DNA of 64,000 nt, taken from Hetaerina americana. Lineage: Eukaryota; Arthropoda; Insecta; Odonata; Calopterygidae. The position numbers and the translations under genes were made by a program. Shown piece after piece: positions 14,031 to 26,735 of this stretch (position 1 is the first letter of the stretch; each line of letters begins with the position of its first letter). The notes beneath the pieces were generated by a model that saw only the letters and a list, made by a program, of their open reading frames with translations, was not told the origin of the DNA and made no database searches. The DNA lies in NCBI GenBank assembly GCA_022747635.1, contig JAKTNV010000003.1:99056454-99120453 (forward strand), in the 5' to 3' direction.

Positions 14031-16010
14031 ATGTATCGGCGGGAGGGAGGAAGGTAAGGAGAGGTAAGCACTGGGAACAAAGAGAGGCGAGCGGAAGAGC
14101 ACAAAAGCCAACCGCCAAAAGCCCTTCTTCCGGGCGATGAGAAGAAGGGGACGAAATAGATTTCTTGCGCGCGGGAACTCCCGTCTCAGCCGATAAACCA
14201 CCATTCCGTTTCCCAGAGGCAGTTGAGTGAGAGAGGGAAGAAGAGCTGAACGGGATCAAAAGGGATTGCGCAGGGAGGGGGTGTGAGACGGCAGGGATGG
14301 AAAGGAGAGGGAGGCGTGGAAGTGGGAGCGGACGATAAAGAGAGCGAGAGAAAAAGGGAGATATGGAATCGCATGCAGCGGGAGGAAAAAGCACGGAGGG
14401 ATCGGAAGGGAGGGAGGGAGGGGACACGGGAGAGGAGTCGGAAGGGAAATATTCGGGGGAGGAGAGAGACCACGAGGGTGATTCCTGCGGGGAGGAGAGA
14501 GTGGGTTGGTAGGTGGGAGTGGTGGAAGTGGGAGGTGGGAGGAGATGGAATCGATTTGAATGGGCTCGTAAGAAGGGCCGGGGAAAGAGAAGGCCCAGAG
14601 GGTGGGGACTGATGACTGGAGTTTGTCGGATAAGAGGGAAGTGGTTAAGAGACAGAGAGAGAAGCGTACTCTCTCACTCTCCTGGCCCTATCCCTTCGCC
14701 CTTCACTCACCAATTCCCAAAATCTTCCTCCTCGTTCAAGGGCTCCCTCCAAAAACTCCTCCCCTGAGGGGCGCATCATCCTTCCCTTTCTTTCTCTCCT
14801 CCTTTCACTCATTCCATACCTCTTTCCCTGCGACGGTCAAGAGTAGGGATTCCTCCTTCTAGTCACGGAGGAGGAGGAATCTCCTCCCAATACCGAGGCC
14901 GGTAAAACTCATCCCTTTCTTCCTCATCGCCATCCTGAAAGGTTTATCAAATAACGCTCTCCCCCTGACAAGTAACTTTGTGCATCAAAATGCGAAAGAA
15001 AAAAAAAGGATGGAGCCCCATGACCTTGTGCAAATCAAAAAGTTTTCTTTCTTTTCTTTTTCTGAACCCGGGAGCACAAGGAAATGCGGTGTTGCGAAAA
15101 CTCATCAACTCACGAAAAGAAACTGTGAGAAGGTCGAGGTCGGGAATTCCTTTTCCCCTCCGTCGTTCCCGTCCCGGAATGCCTTACGTGGTTTTACGAA
15201 AGACGAGGGATCCGTATTTAGTCTCGCCAGCTCCGTCTGTTTCTTGGTGCCATTCCCAAAAATCGCGCATGTTTAGTAGACAGCAGCAGCACGTTTAATG
15301 TGAGAGGAGAATTGGATTGATCTCACTTACTCTTACCTCTAACTTCTGGCTGAGCATACTACTTCTACAACACGGTGATTTTCCCACCGATCCCAACCAC
15401 CAGCTCAAACGCCCTTCCTAAAGAATTTAGATGAACTTTCGAACGCATGTAAAACTCGTGGAGGAGAATCCTTTTTGACTCTCCTTGGTTCAGGTTAGAA
15501 GGAGAACATCACAGGGACAAGACGGCCTTGAGGACGAGGAATAGAACAGTGGAAAGCGAAGAATTCTCATTCGACCGAGCCACGTCAAAATATGAGTCTC
15601 TTCCTGTGGATACGTGCTGGAGGGACAGATCAGGAAACTTATCAAATGGTCGGGGAGATGTTTAAGGTTAACTCAATCATATAGATGACGTATTATTGCA
15701 ATGCTCATAAAAAACAGTCGCTTAAATAGTTTTAATTATTTACTTTTGAACTAGGTAGTCTTAGATAATACATTTCAGTATGCTGTCATAACCAGTCCAC
15801 TCACACTGCTCATTTGTTTGATACGATAAGTGTCCAAGAGGGAGATTGCGTCGATTGTTGTGCTGTCGAACGTTGTTTTGACACACTGCTCATGAGGCAT
15901 TTGAATAATGAAGACTGGTTTACGAAGCCCCTGTTTATCAGGAATCAACGTGTTCCTAACGGACTAGTCAACATTTATTTCTTCCTGAGGGAGCACCGAG
16001 GAGCCGTGAA
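14031..16010. other. Purine block switching to pyrimidine at about 14,665, then mixed DNA
   Basis: The plus strand is GA/GGGA-rich at 14,040-14,660 and C/T-rich at 14,670-14,830. The junction (GAGAGAGAAG then ACTCTCTCACTCTCC) can pair with itself. The rest is unremarkable. Confidence 0.65.
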
Positions 16011-16320
16011 ATAAGGGTGGCCGTGCCGCCGACGGAAGCCGAAAGTGGCGGAAAAGTTGGAGGCCCCCTCCCGCGCGACGGAGGAGGAAACGGCTTCTCT
16101 CCTCTTCCCGACCCCCTTCCCCCGAACCCGATTGTTAGGCGCAGAGAGGAGAGGGAGAGAAGATAATCCATGAGCCATCTATCGGCGGCGAGGCGCAGCG
16201 AGCGGCCGAATCGGGAGGGCGGTGGCCGGGCCGGCGGCGGCGTCGACGGCCGAGGCCGCGCGGGAACCATCGGCGAATGCAAAGCGGTTTTGAAGCACAC
16301 AAAGTGCTGCTCTTGGCTGC
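16011..16320. other. CpG-dense GC-rich island in the intron
   Basis: CG-rich in both strands, including GGCCGGGCCGGCGGCG and GTCGACGGCCGAGG, unlike the purine-type blocks. It could be an internal promoter or enhancer. No initiator or ORF with a recognisable product was found. Confidence 0.4.
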
Positions 16321-19300
16321 CCAAGGATGTTGGAATTCTTAAGGAGCCAAGACAGCGAGCATCCGGAGGCATTGTTCTCCATCTTCTCCAAATTTAAATC
16401 TTCTGAATGTTACTCTGCGTGCAATTCTACTGCCAGACTAAGTAAATATTTTGACTTGCGCGCAAGCGAAGGGGAGTTCAGGGCGAAAGGATATCTGATC
16501 TGCTTCTGCGCGATGAATATTTTCATAACCTCTTGGACTAGTCATGTGACCAAAGTCGAAGTATGGATTGGACTGTGGACTGTTCGGATAATGCACTTTA
16601 TACATCGTATGAACCATCAAATAAAATTTTCTCAAGAATATGCTTGCTATATTGGACAACATGTGAAGTACCCAGCATTATAGACATGTATATTATACTC
16701 TGTGAGCCAGGCAGATTTGAGTTAATAATTGAAGGGTAATATTCCCTTGCCTCGTGTCTAAATAGGAATCAGACAGTTGTAACTCAAAATGCCCCAAACC
16801 CATATTTTTATTTTGTCACAATACTGGTAAGACAAATGTAAACAAATTACTTAATCTTCTTTCTGAAGTGAACATTTTCATTACTTCCCATGTCTATAAA
16901 TGCATTATAAGGATCAACTTTTCAATAATAGAGACATCTTTCAAAAAAATGTTCTCTCAGTTATAAACGTAGTTCTACTAAAATAATTTCCTTGGACTTT
17001 TTATTACGCCAGGCGGTTTTCTTAATCTTATGAATAAATCATGTCCAACAGTAAGATCATGGCGCAAGACGTCTTTATAAAGGTTATCAACATGAAGTAT
17101 TTGAAGTAAAAGGTTTGTTTTAGTTTAATAAAAATAGAATTTAATTAACAGGCACATTTTAACCGCGATGTTACAGTTAGCGACATACGTCCAATCATTT
17201 CAAAACCAGAGTCGAGAGAGGAAATAACGAGCTTTCCTGTTGTTAATTATAGTAATTAACCACCTACAACAACGCCAATTATCATCAAATGCCAAATTTA
17301 AGTGAAATAAGGACAACATTTACCAAGGCTGCATTATCCCTGCTTTCACCGTGACCAATTTTTTGTCAGCAAAAAAAATCTTCGTGCCGCAATCGACGTT
17401 CCTCGAAAGCCTTCGCAACAATTTTGAGGGCAAATTTTGTAAATTATCGATGACCCATATAACCCCCCCTTACTTACCTACATCTTAACGAATTGGTCAA
17501 GCCTTCAAAAAGTGAACGTTAACTCGTCTTAAAATACATTTAAATGAAGAGTATAAAATTCACTGAACCTAATTTTTTATTGGGTATTGTTAATTTTTTT
17601 CTGCCAGCAATGACAAGGCCGTCAAAACTTTTAGCATTTAATTTACAAGTCGCTTATTTTCTTGATAGTGTCATATTTGATTGAGCGTGAAATTGATAAC
17701 TTCCCGTACACAATCTGCTACCAAACTCGCTCCCGAAAGTTTGACGTATTTATCTTCACTGCAAAATTTATTTTCGCCGAAAGTCCGGAAATGCGACGTG
17801 CCATCTAACAAGGCAGAAGGTATGCACACGGGCGTATGGTAAGGGTCATTCAACCGTCAGCGACCAACAAACAGTGGGAAGGTGTTCAGTAAAATACTTT
17901 GATCCATTTCTTACGCAAAACGTATTGAGAAAAGAAATGTACCTTCAAGTACTTGCTTGTACTTTTCCCCTGCATAACTTATGATGGAAATTTTATCATC
18001 GCAATCAGTTTTTCACTGTGTTTCTCTACGAAATAATCTGTAGTCATTTTAGTGGTCCAGGATAAGGCATAATGTAAAAGGGATGTAATCCATAATATTG
18101 ACACTGGAGAAAGTTCTATCGAGTTATCTCCCCTCTCTCATATATTTAGAATGGGAAAAGGTTTCATTGCAATATACTTGAAGTATAAATTTAAATCGAA
18201 AAAAAGAAAAAAATCGTCTAAAAATAAAGTCCGGCAATAGAGAGAATTATATTTAGTATGGTAGGAGTTGCATGAGCATTATTAATAAAATATAAATAAG
18301 ACACATTTTAAGCCATGGAATTAGTTTTAAAAATTCATTTCATGTAAAAGCGATACATCGAAATTATTTGTAAAAATTCTTCATGTCCATTCATTACAAT
18401 CTAATAATAGTACGAAGCAACTCCCCACGTCACTCGAAAAAATACCAGTTATATGCTGTATGCCTCTGTGAACTGAAAACCGCTTTGAGACCAAAGTTTG
18501 AAATACTTTGTGCATCGCATGTATATGATAAGAATAATCAATATTGATACGCCGTATCAGCATGCCTATTATGCCACCACTCATGAATAATCAGCCAAAA
18601 TATTCCTCCCAAGTCTTTAATTTATGAATAAAACTAGTAAAACATAAGTATTCAATTCCTTTTGCGTAGATAAATTGGAAAAATTATGATTGTCAAGCCG
18701 TAAATTTTAAACCTTATCTGTTTTCTGTTATTAATGGGATTTTCAAACCGAGTACAGGACTCGATTCCTGGGGAGCTATGATATACGAGCACCATGTAAG
18801 GCTCTAATTAAGGTTTTAATCAATAAAGCACTTAAGGCTTGACGCTTTTAGTAAGGTGAAACACGTCATATGCATATTTTCAAGCCCTCGTAATGATATA
18901 AAAATACAATTGAAGTATCACGCCATTAGCAAGGTGAAATATATTTTTTAACGTTAGAGTGCTCGAGTAATTAATATCTGGGTGATCTGGAATTCTATCA
19001 AGTTTCCCTTCATTCAAAAATGTTTACGTGGCTCGACGAAGACGACGGAGGGCCGATGAGAGGAACAAGGAAATGTTTTGATAACGGATTGATTGCAAGA
19101 CGATGACGGAAATAAGACAGAGAAACAAGGTGGAGGAACAGAGGAAATTGTGGAGAGGAAGGCGTGGAGAGGAAGGCATGGAGAGTGAAGGAGGGAGAAG
19201 AAAGGAGCTGACGAGGAAGTGAAAATTCCAGTTAGACGAAAGGACCAAGGCGTGGTGGGTGTTTAAGGAAAATGAGAGTGGGGTGGATAAGTGTGAGTAA

Positions 19301-20680
19301 GGAACCGCCAGCCACTGCTTCAATGGAATAGAAAAAGCTTGGGAGAGGGAGGTAGAGAAAACTTGATGGAGATGGGAAGGAGGGTGTCGGAGGTGGAAAA
19401 AGGAGGCCTGTAAAATGTTGTTGATCGGAATATAAAACTCGATTTACAGCGGCTGCGGAACAGTGCGGGGCTTGAAGGCAAAGAAGGTGCGCGTGTCTCG
19501 CCCGCTCCCGGAGGAGGTGGGGGTGACAGGTCGGGCAGCGTATGGCAGGGGATACGGAGAAGTGAGGATTGAGTGTGTAGAGATGGACAGAAATAGGGGA
19601 AAGAGGAGAGGGGTTGAGGACTGATAGACTGATAGAGGTGGGGGGTGGTTTGCAGGAGGAGGAGTATTAAAATGCACAACGGAGGAAGGATTGGAGGTGG
19701 GGGCTGGGGTGGTTGCCCCTTCCTCCAGGCTCGTTATCATCATTCGCGTAACATAAGGAGGAATGGGAAGGGCAAGGCCATTAATGACTTGCCCGCGTTG
19801 CTGGCGTCGCGACCTCGCCGTCGGTTCCATTCCTCGGGGTTTGATGTTGAGGAGAGTACGGATATGGTGGGGACGACCAGGTGAATTTTTGAAAGTGACG
19901 AATCGAAGAGGACCTTATCACTTCGCTCCACTTTGAATAATTCGTGAATGGTCATTATCACGAATATCTTTTCCAAGTGTTAAGATAATTAGTATGTTTC
20001 AATGCTAAGCACTTGCTTCGTCTTCCCAGGGACCCGTTTCTCTCAGATATAAGTCAACATCGCTAACTCCTGTAAAAGCAGTCGTAAATACGATAAGAAA
20101 ACACTCTAAGATATTTTTCCTACAAAAATAAGTCGAGATAATTTTAGTATTATTTTTATTGTCATATTGGGAGACAGTGCGTGCGAACTGCTAGGGTTTG
20201 TGACATGAATTTTTACTTTAATTAATAGGAATCAGGAGGTATCTATTGTTTCGTTTGCATTCCCAGCTTTACAGCGATAGTCGGATTAGTATGCACTTAT
20301 ATCATTACCAGCAGCTAGCCCTGTATGTATGCTTAAATGTGCCAGCCTAATGTAGTTTGCGTTCATTGTCTTTTAACTTTCCGATAATATAGACCATCTA
20401 AGTCCGCAGTAATATTTGACCGTGTGACGTAACCGAATTCCAATAAGTATTCTCAGCAATAAATTTCTTTCAGATAATTTTTGACTTTTTTTGCAGGCAA
20501 TAGATTTTTGTGAAGAATAGAAAATATTTACACTTTCTTATCTTTTATATTCAATCAACTTTAACGAAGTTTTACAAAGAAAAGTGAAATTTCAAATGCA
20601 TCCAGCGTCACGGTTATATTAGCACTTCCTTTATAAATAAACTCATTTTTTCGTCCAATTTTTTTTAACTTGGAACGGAA
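16321..20680. other. AT-rich intronic DNA with one purine-rich block
   Basis: AT-rich except 19,020-19,860, which is GA/GGA-rich on the plus strand. A lone B-box-like GGACTCGATTCC near 18,752 was not supported as a SINE. Confidence 0.65.
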
Positions 20681-20688
20681 AATTAGAT

Positions 20689-20950
20689 CACAGAACCATA
20701 AACACAGTAATCAACTCGAAGGTCGGTTTGGTAGGTGATGGCAGAGTTCACTCAGTACTAAGCCCGTTGTGTCTTCACACATCTGGGAAGGGGGACCAGT
20801 TCCTTTCCCTGTGCCAGTTTTAGTTTCCCAAGAAGATCTGGTTCCCGAAAAATCACATAGTGGGGCTGCAGGTACCCAGAGTGCCTTGCCCGGGAATCGA
20901 ACCCGGGCCCCTCCGTTCAACACTCTACCCCCTGGACTACCGCGACCCAC
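20689..20950 (-). mobile_element. tRNA-derived SINE, copy A
   Basis: On the minus strand the element begins GTGGGTCGCGGTAGTCC, has an A-box-like segment (TAGTCCAGGGG) and a perfect B box, GGTTCGATTCC, at 20,903-20,893. A tRNA-unrelated body follows. The 8-bp AATTAGAT at 20,681-20,688 recurs at 20,951-20,958, a target-site duplication that sets the length at 262 bp. The head resembles a tRNA, but the acceptor arm does not close and the body continues, so it is a SINE and not a tRNA gene. It shares head and body with the copy at 26,464-26,727. It carries no ORF of its own. Confidence 0.8.
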
Positions 20951-20958
20951 AATTAGAT

Positions 20959-23330
20959 TATATGCTCGCTTTATTATTACTTCCATGGCTTAGTTACGTA
21001 ATTCTATAATATAATTTTGCAATATATTCTGATGTAGAAAATGTGTAACTTTATTCATATTGAATTTAGTATCAGTAACTGAGAAGTGCGTAGAGTGAGT
21101 TCGAAACACCTTTCATTGTCAAAAAGTAAATAAGTTCGTTCATAGGTATGTAGGTGGAGTATTTCACTCTTAAAGACATTTCCTCGGGATATCTTATGGT
21201 AAATAACGATAAAAACCATTTATACAAGCAATAGATCGTAGGTTTTAGCAGCAATACAATGATTAAGAGCTACATTAAGAAATAGGCTGCGTGAGTATTA
21301 TTCTTGAAACTCTAAATAATCATTTAGAAAAATATTTGCATTTCATTTCGTAAATTCCATTTGGTTTTTGTTTTCATTTAAATAACGGTTAACTTATTTT
21401 TAATTCAAAACTGTTCACTTATCTCGCGCAAATACGTTTTTTTGTAATAACGCCACGTATGTGTCAAAATGTCATTCTCCCTGAAATTTTTTGAATGGTA
21501 TAGTTTTCCTCAGTTCACTGTGCTTTGAAAAAATAAATTACACTAAGTTGAAAACTTAATCGAAAAAGAGGAGAAAACTATCATAACAGAACAATTAAAA
21601 AGTCAATTTGCGCTGCGAGGCTAGATATATTTGTGAAAAACCTATTGCAATTAAAGGTTGATATTGGAAAAAAGAAGGTGCGCAATTAACACACATTGTT
21701 GACGTCGGAGGGAATTCACTAAGAGAAATCTAAAGCGGTTCCTATGCTTAGCTTCGCCAGTTGGCCCCTGAAACAGTAACTATCGTCAGACTTTTACGGT
21801 CCCAATTTTACATGTTACCGATGCTTAAAATCCACGAGAAAACTAAATATCTGAGATCCTGTATGTAAATCTTCTACACCTACATGATATCTTACAAACT
21901 ACTTCCATTTTGTGTAACAGTGGGTGATTCAGCACCAGGTATACAGCATCAATACTTAAGTTTTGTTTAATTCTTTGTTACCAATGAACATTTCTCAACC
22001 TAAGAACGTGCTGAAATCTTGTTTTACAAAATATTGATTAAGTAACAATTTTATATAGGAGCGTTTTTGGGAATTACTTGTACAAAGTCAAGGGAATACG
22101 TTCTCATTGTAATTTTGAAAAAATCTATCGCTCGGAAGGAGAGAAAACTCATGTTCTCGTCATTAATACATTCGTGTATGTCCATAACATCAGATAGAGT
22201 GAAATAAACCGACACGGGTTGATCTCATGAGGCATGCAAAAAGAAAAAATAGTTTTTCCAGCTTCAGTGGTGATATAATTTACTATTTCATGTACGCGTT
22301 TCACGTTGTGACAGTGAAATTGATTCCTCAATCAAGGACAGATTAATAAAAATGATACCCGAAGTAATCAGTATCCGGCTAATAAATGATTCTCTCCATT
22401 TTTTTAGAATAAATGGGAAAATGTTTGAGAGCTATAAAATTGTTGTGGCATTACCAGGATATGTTATTGAGATTTAATATTCGTGCAGAGAATACTGCGT
22501 GAAATCAAAATGAAAGAAAAATCTAATGACGAAGATATCAACTATTTCCTTCCATGGAGTAAATATTTTCTCGTTTTCACAATTCTATCTCTTTTAGAAG
22601 AGCTACCAAATTTATGTAGGTACTATGCTCGATGCTACTAAATTACGATTACTTAAATGTCATATTGTAGAGCAGATTGCATTAGTTATAACATAGGTTA
22701 AATAAGGCAGTCATTAAAAGAATGCTCACCACCATGCAATATATTCGTCATTGCCTTAATAATTCCGGCTGGCGAAGCTTTCCGGAAAACGAAGCATAAA
22801 TATGCATGTAAGGTAATGATACCTACCACTTAGATAAATCAACACAGCTGTTAGTATACTAACAAAGAAAAATTAAGGCGATTATGCTATGAAGATATGT
22901 CATCACTATCGACTCAGAGGGTAGTTACGCATTATTTATGAGTGCCATTAGGTATATTATCTCTTCAAGGAAGTTCAAGACTTGAATGTCACTTTTAAGA
23001 TCATAGAGGAAAAAATTAAACTTTTAAACCATGAAGAGTAATTGCCCTTAATGATGCAATTATCCTATTATAAACAAAATCAACCTTTTTATGCCATAAA
23101 GATGTCATTCAGGGTAAATAATTAGTCCATAAAATGTAAATTTAGCTCTGAGTGCGTGCACAGCGAAATATAAAACAAGACTTGGAAACCAACACTTGGT
23201 GAAAGACAATTTTTCCAAAGTTATTTTTCTACCCATTCTGCTCCTTGATAGGCGGGGTGTTTATACTTAGAGGAATGTTTTATATTTAGAGTTTTATGAG
23301 TGTGAAAGTGGAGCAGATTGTGGGTGTCTT
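20959..23330. other. AT-rich intronic DNA
   Basis: No gene, repeat array or RNA recognised between the SINE at 20.7 kb and the GC block at 23.3 kb. Confidence 0.65.
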
Positions 23331-24780
23331 TGCCATCCGCGTGTGAAACGGCTTCCAGATATTTTCCATAGAATATATTCAGCGGAGGGACGGAGAGAGG
23401 CTAAGCAAATAAGTGGATCCCTAATTACTATATATTTCAGCCCAAGGAAGCGCCTCTCTTTTATAAACGCATTTCTTTTTTTCCATCCTTCCCTCTTTCT
23501 TTCTCCGCCTCCAGATTGCCTCCGCGTTAATCCGCCGCCTCCGAGCCCCGGGTCTGCTATCCACGCGGCCACCGCGGCGGGGATTCCCAAAGGAGTTGAC
23601 GACAAACACATGGTCAGGAGAAGCGATAGTTTTTATTTCTGGCACGAGATTACCCAAACGGCACGAGAGAGAGAGAGAATAACACCGAAGGGGACCCCAG
23701 AGTAGATGGGGGGGGCGCCGTAGCGGGGGTGTGGCGAAGGGGGACAAGGGCTATGCGCACCTCATGACGGAGTGTGGAGAGAAGGGGAGTAGCGATGAAG
23801 ACAAAAGGGCAAGGCATTGGGAGTTGCGTGGGAGGAGGAGGCTGGGCTTACGTAAAACGGCGGGTGAGAATGGACCAAAAAATAAACGGTGGAGAGGAGG
23901 AAGGTGTGAGGGAAGGAGAAAGGGAGTGGGAGAGAGGGGACGGAGATTCCTTAAACCGCGCGCGGTAAGGGGACTGCATAAGTAATGAAAAGGGGGTGTG
24001 AAGTAAGTCGGGGACGGAGAGAGATGGCAGCGGGGAGGACGAGAGGGAGGGATTCAGGAGTGGGAGAAGCGTATGAAGTACAACGTAGACCTAGGGCATT
24101 GCGAGGAGGGAGGGTCTCATCCCAGCGTCGCGGAAAAACGGCTAGCCTAGGGGAGGTAGCGAAGGAGAAACATTATTATCAAGCGGAAGAGAGAAAGAAA
24201 GAGAGAGAGGAAGAGTGAGGAGCACTCCGAGGGAGAGGGGAAGAATTGCAATCCACACTCATCTCATCACATATAACGAGTATAAATATATTTTCGGTCG
24301 TTCATTGTCCGACATTACAACGCATCATCCAGTTGATATTTGAGACGGCATAAAACGGACGTAAATGTCTTAACAAAAAAATGCGTGTGAGAGGGAGAGA
24401 GAGAGAAAGGAAAATAGAGCGGTGTAGGGGAAGGGAATCGGGAGGAAGAGGGGAGGATGAGGTGAGTCATAAGACGGGGAGGGGTGCCGCGTCTGGCCAT
24501 TGCGGGGGTTGAGGAACCGTTGGAGTGGGGCGGGTGGGGAAGGAGAGAGAACGCGTGGGAGGAGATGAAGAGTTTGGAAAGGACGGATATGAGTGAAGAG
24601 ATGAGGGAAGAAAAGGAAGGATCCGGCGAACGGGAAAAAGTTCGAAAAGGAAAAGAAGCGGAGAGAGAAATTGAGGGTGCGCAGCAAGGAACTGCAGAAG
24701 AGAATTCCCTACATAAGACATATGCCTTAATTAATGAAAAAATGACCCGAACAAATGGCAACTGCTCCAAAAATAATTAA
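23331..24780. other. GC-rich block: CpG cluster then long purine-rich stretch
   Basis: A CpG cluster at 23,520-23,590 (CCGCCGCCTCCGAGCC and CGCGGCCACCGCGGCGG), then a GA/GGA-rich plus strand to 24,240 and again at 24,390-24,680. Open frames are compositional. Confidence 0.6.
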
Positions 24781-26455
24781 TTTTTATCCTTTTTTGGGGC
24801 ATAATTACATGCACGTAAATGTTTCTTAACTGTATGCTTAGAAAGTTAATCGTACTGTGACGTCGTTTTATCATAAGCAGGAATCCGTTTTATGATGATT
24901 TATGATAGACAAGTACCCCCTTGTAATGAATACTGAAACCCTAGTAACAAGCTATTGTAGTTGGAAATAGGAGTGTGCATTGTTGATTCGTAAGTGAAAT
25001 CAAATAAAATAACCCTCATTTGAAAGCTAGAGAATTATAATGATTTTACAGTAAGATTTTGAAATCAGGACGTGATCTTACAGGGTGAAACGAACTCATT
25101 AAAACGGGATAGCAAAATTTGCCTCAAGAAAAGAAAGTTTAGCATAGAATGAGGAGATATTCAATTGTAAAAAAAATGATGAATACGAATACATAAGTAT
25201 TTATGGGAAATCAAAATTTTAAATAACATGCATAATCCATTATTATTTTATAATAATAATACGCAAAAATCCATCCAGTGTGGCATCGTAAAAATCCTAA
25301 AAAATTGCATTATAAAATTATTTTAATTAATTTTCCAAAACCTACAGCAATTCATCAAAATTTTTCCTAGACGACGCTAGGGAATCTTTATACTTCATAT
25401 AACAGCATTTAAAATATTAACTCAGTCCATACGATCATGGACCTGTTATATCATAATCAGCTCATTGCAACTGGCGGTACATCGCTATTTACATTATGTC
25501 AGAAGCTAACATAGAGTATACGCACATACAGCATATGAGAGATATAAATTTAACAGCAGCTATTTTTTATTTCAAAGCGCCGAGGAGTAATTCACCCATA
25601 GATTTTCATTAATCAAGAATGCTCTACACGTATGCACAAAAACAAAAGTTATGTATCATGTATAGAGAAATTCTAATGACGATTGAGATACTGCAATGGT
25701 AAATAAAATACAATGGGATTTTTGTCAATGTGACTTGCTGAAGTTTTAATGTGATCATTGGTGCTGGAGGATAACTAAAGGAATCCTTACAAGTCCGTGT
25801 TCTTTCGATTAACCGAAAATGACGGCCTAGGGAATGTAAACCATTCATTCTTATATGGCCTTTGTAACGTTGTTACTTTATATTGGAGGGTAACTCTTTC
25901 GAATGAAATGTATCAATATGCGTCTCTACTATATTTCATTTTCAGAAATTATATATATAATGCTCAGTTAACTTAAGCATTTCAATTGAAATAATTCCAG
26001 TGGCGCACTCACCACAAGTTCGTTAACTACAAGATGGAAGTAGATCTGAAACGAATTTATGCGCATGCGTGATTGATAATCGAATTATTCTATTCAGTCT
26101 CATACGGTAATGGCTCAAGATAGTATTCTAGTTGATCGATACATGCGATAAAAAGTGATTTGATTTACGACATTTTCATTGAGTTACCTTTTTCCATAAT
26201 TAAAATATGTCATCTGCGCTTTTATTCAACACTTTAGGTTAGTAAAAATATGTCATGCAGATTTTCCAAAACGCATTGGTGTAAATAGATGCATAAACGC
26301 AGGTTTGTATAAAAGTATGCAAAGATATCCATGAAGATTTCAGAGTTTTTTTAATATGTGCTCTAAAATATTACAATTACGTTAAACAGAGAGTATTACC
26401 GACCGCCATCCGAAATGGGCTCTTTTCTATATAATCGTCTAATTTGGTTAATGAA
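24781..26455. other. AT-rich intronic DNA
   Basis: Nothing recognised except an NRF1-like TGCGCATGCGTG at about 26,060, one base off the consensus. Confidence 0.6.
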
Positions 26456-26463
26456 AGATCATT

Positions 26464-26727
26464 AAGTAGACTTCTATCATTAAGAAAGTTATTTTGACAT
26501 CCAACATTAGAGTTGAAACAGTAGAAAGCAAAAAGAGTTTAAAAATCACGCATCAGTGTGAGAGGCCAGTTACTTCTTCCCTGTGCTGCCAGTGGTCTCC
26601 AAGGGACATCTGGTAGCCGAAATGCAACTCAATTTGGCTGAGAGTGCCCAGCGGCGTCATCGGGAATCAAAACCCGCACCTACGACCAGAATCCAAGTGT
26701 TACATCCACTGGACTACCATGCCCGAT
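26464..26727 (-). mobile_element. tRNA-derived SINE, copy B (diverged)
   Basis: Same family and orientation as copy A. The head shares GGTAGTCCA, a degenerate B box sits in GGGTTTTGATTCCCG, and the body can be aligned (the segments around GAGAGTGCCCAG, ATCTGGTAGCCGAAA and the TTCCCTGTG stretch correspond). The 8-mer AGATCATT flanks it at 26,456-26,463 and 26,728-26,735, giving 264 bp, nearly the length of copy A. The last 80 or so bases of the tail do not align well with copy A, so the far boundary is less certain than the head. Confidence 0.65.
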
Positions 26728-26735
26728 AGATCATT

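Noticed and set aside
18740..18790. B-box-like GGACTCGATTCC
   Set aside because: No A box at the right distance, no tail and no related copy in the window.
20882..20950. A possible tRNA gene with a perfect B box
   Set aside because: The acceptor stem does not pair and the sequence continues into a non-tRNA body flanked by target duplications, so it is a SINE head.
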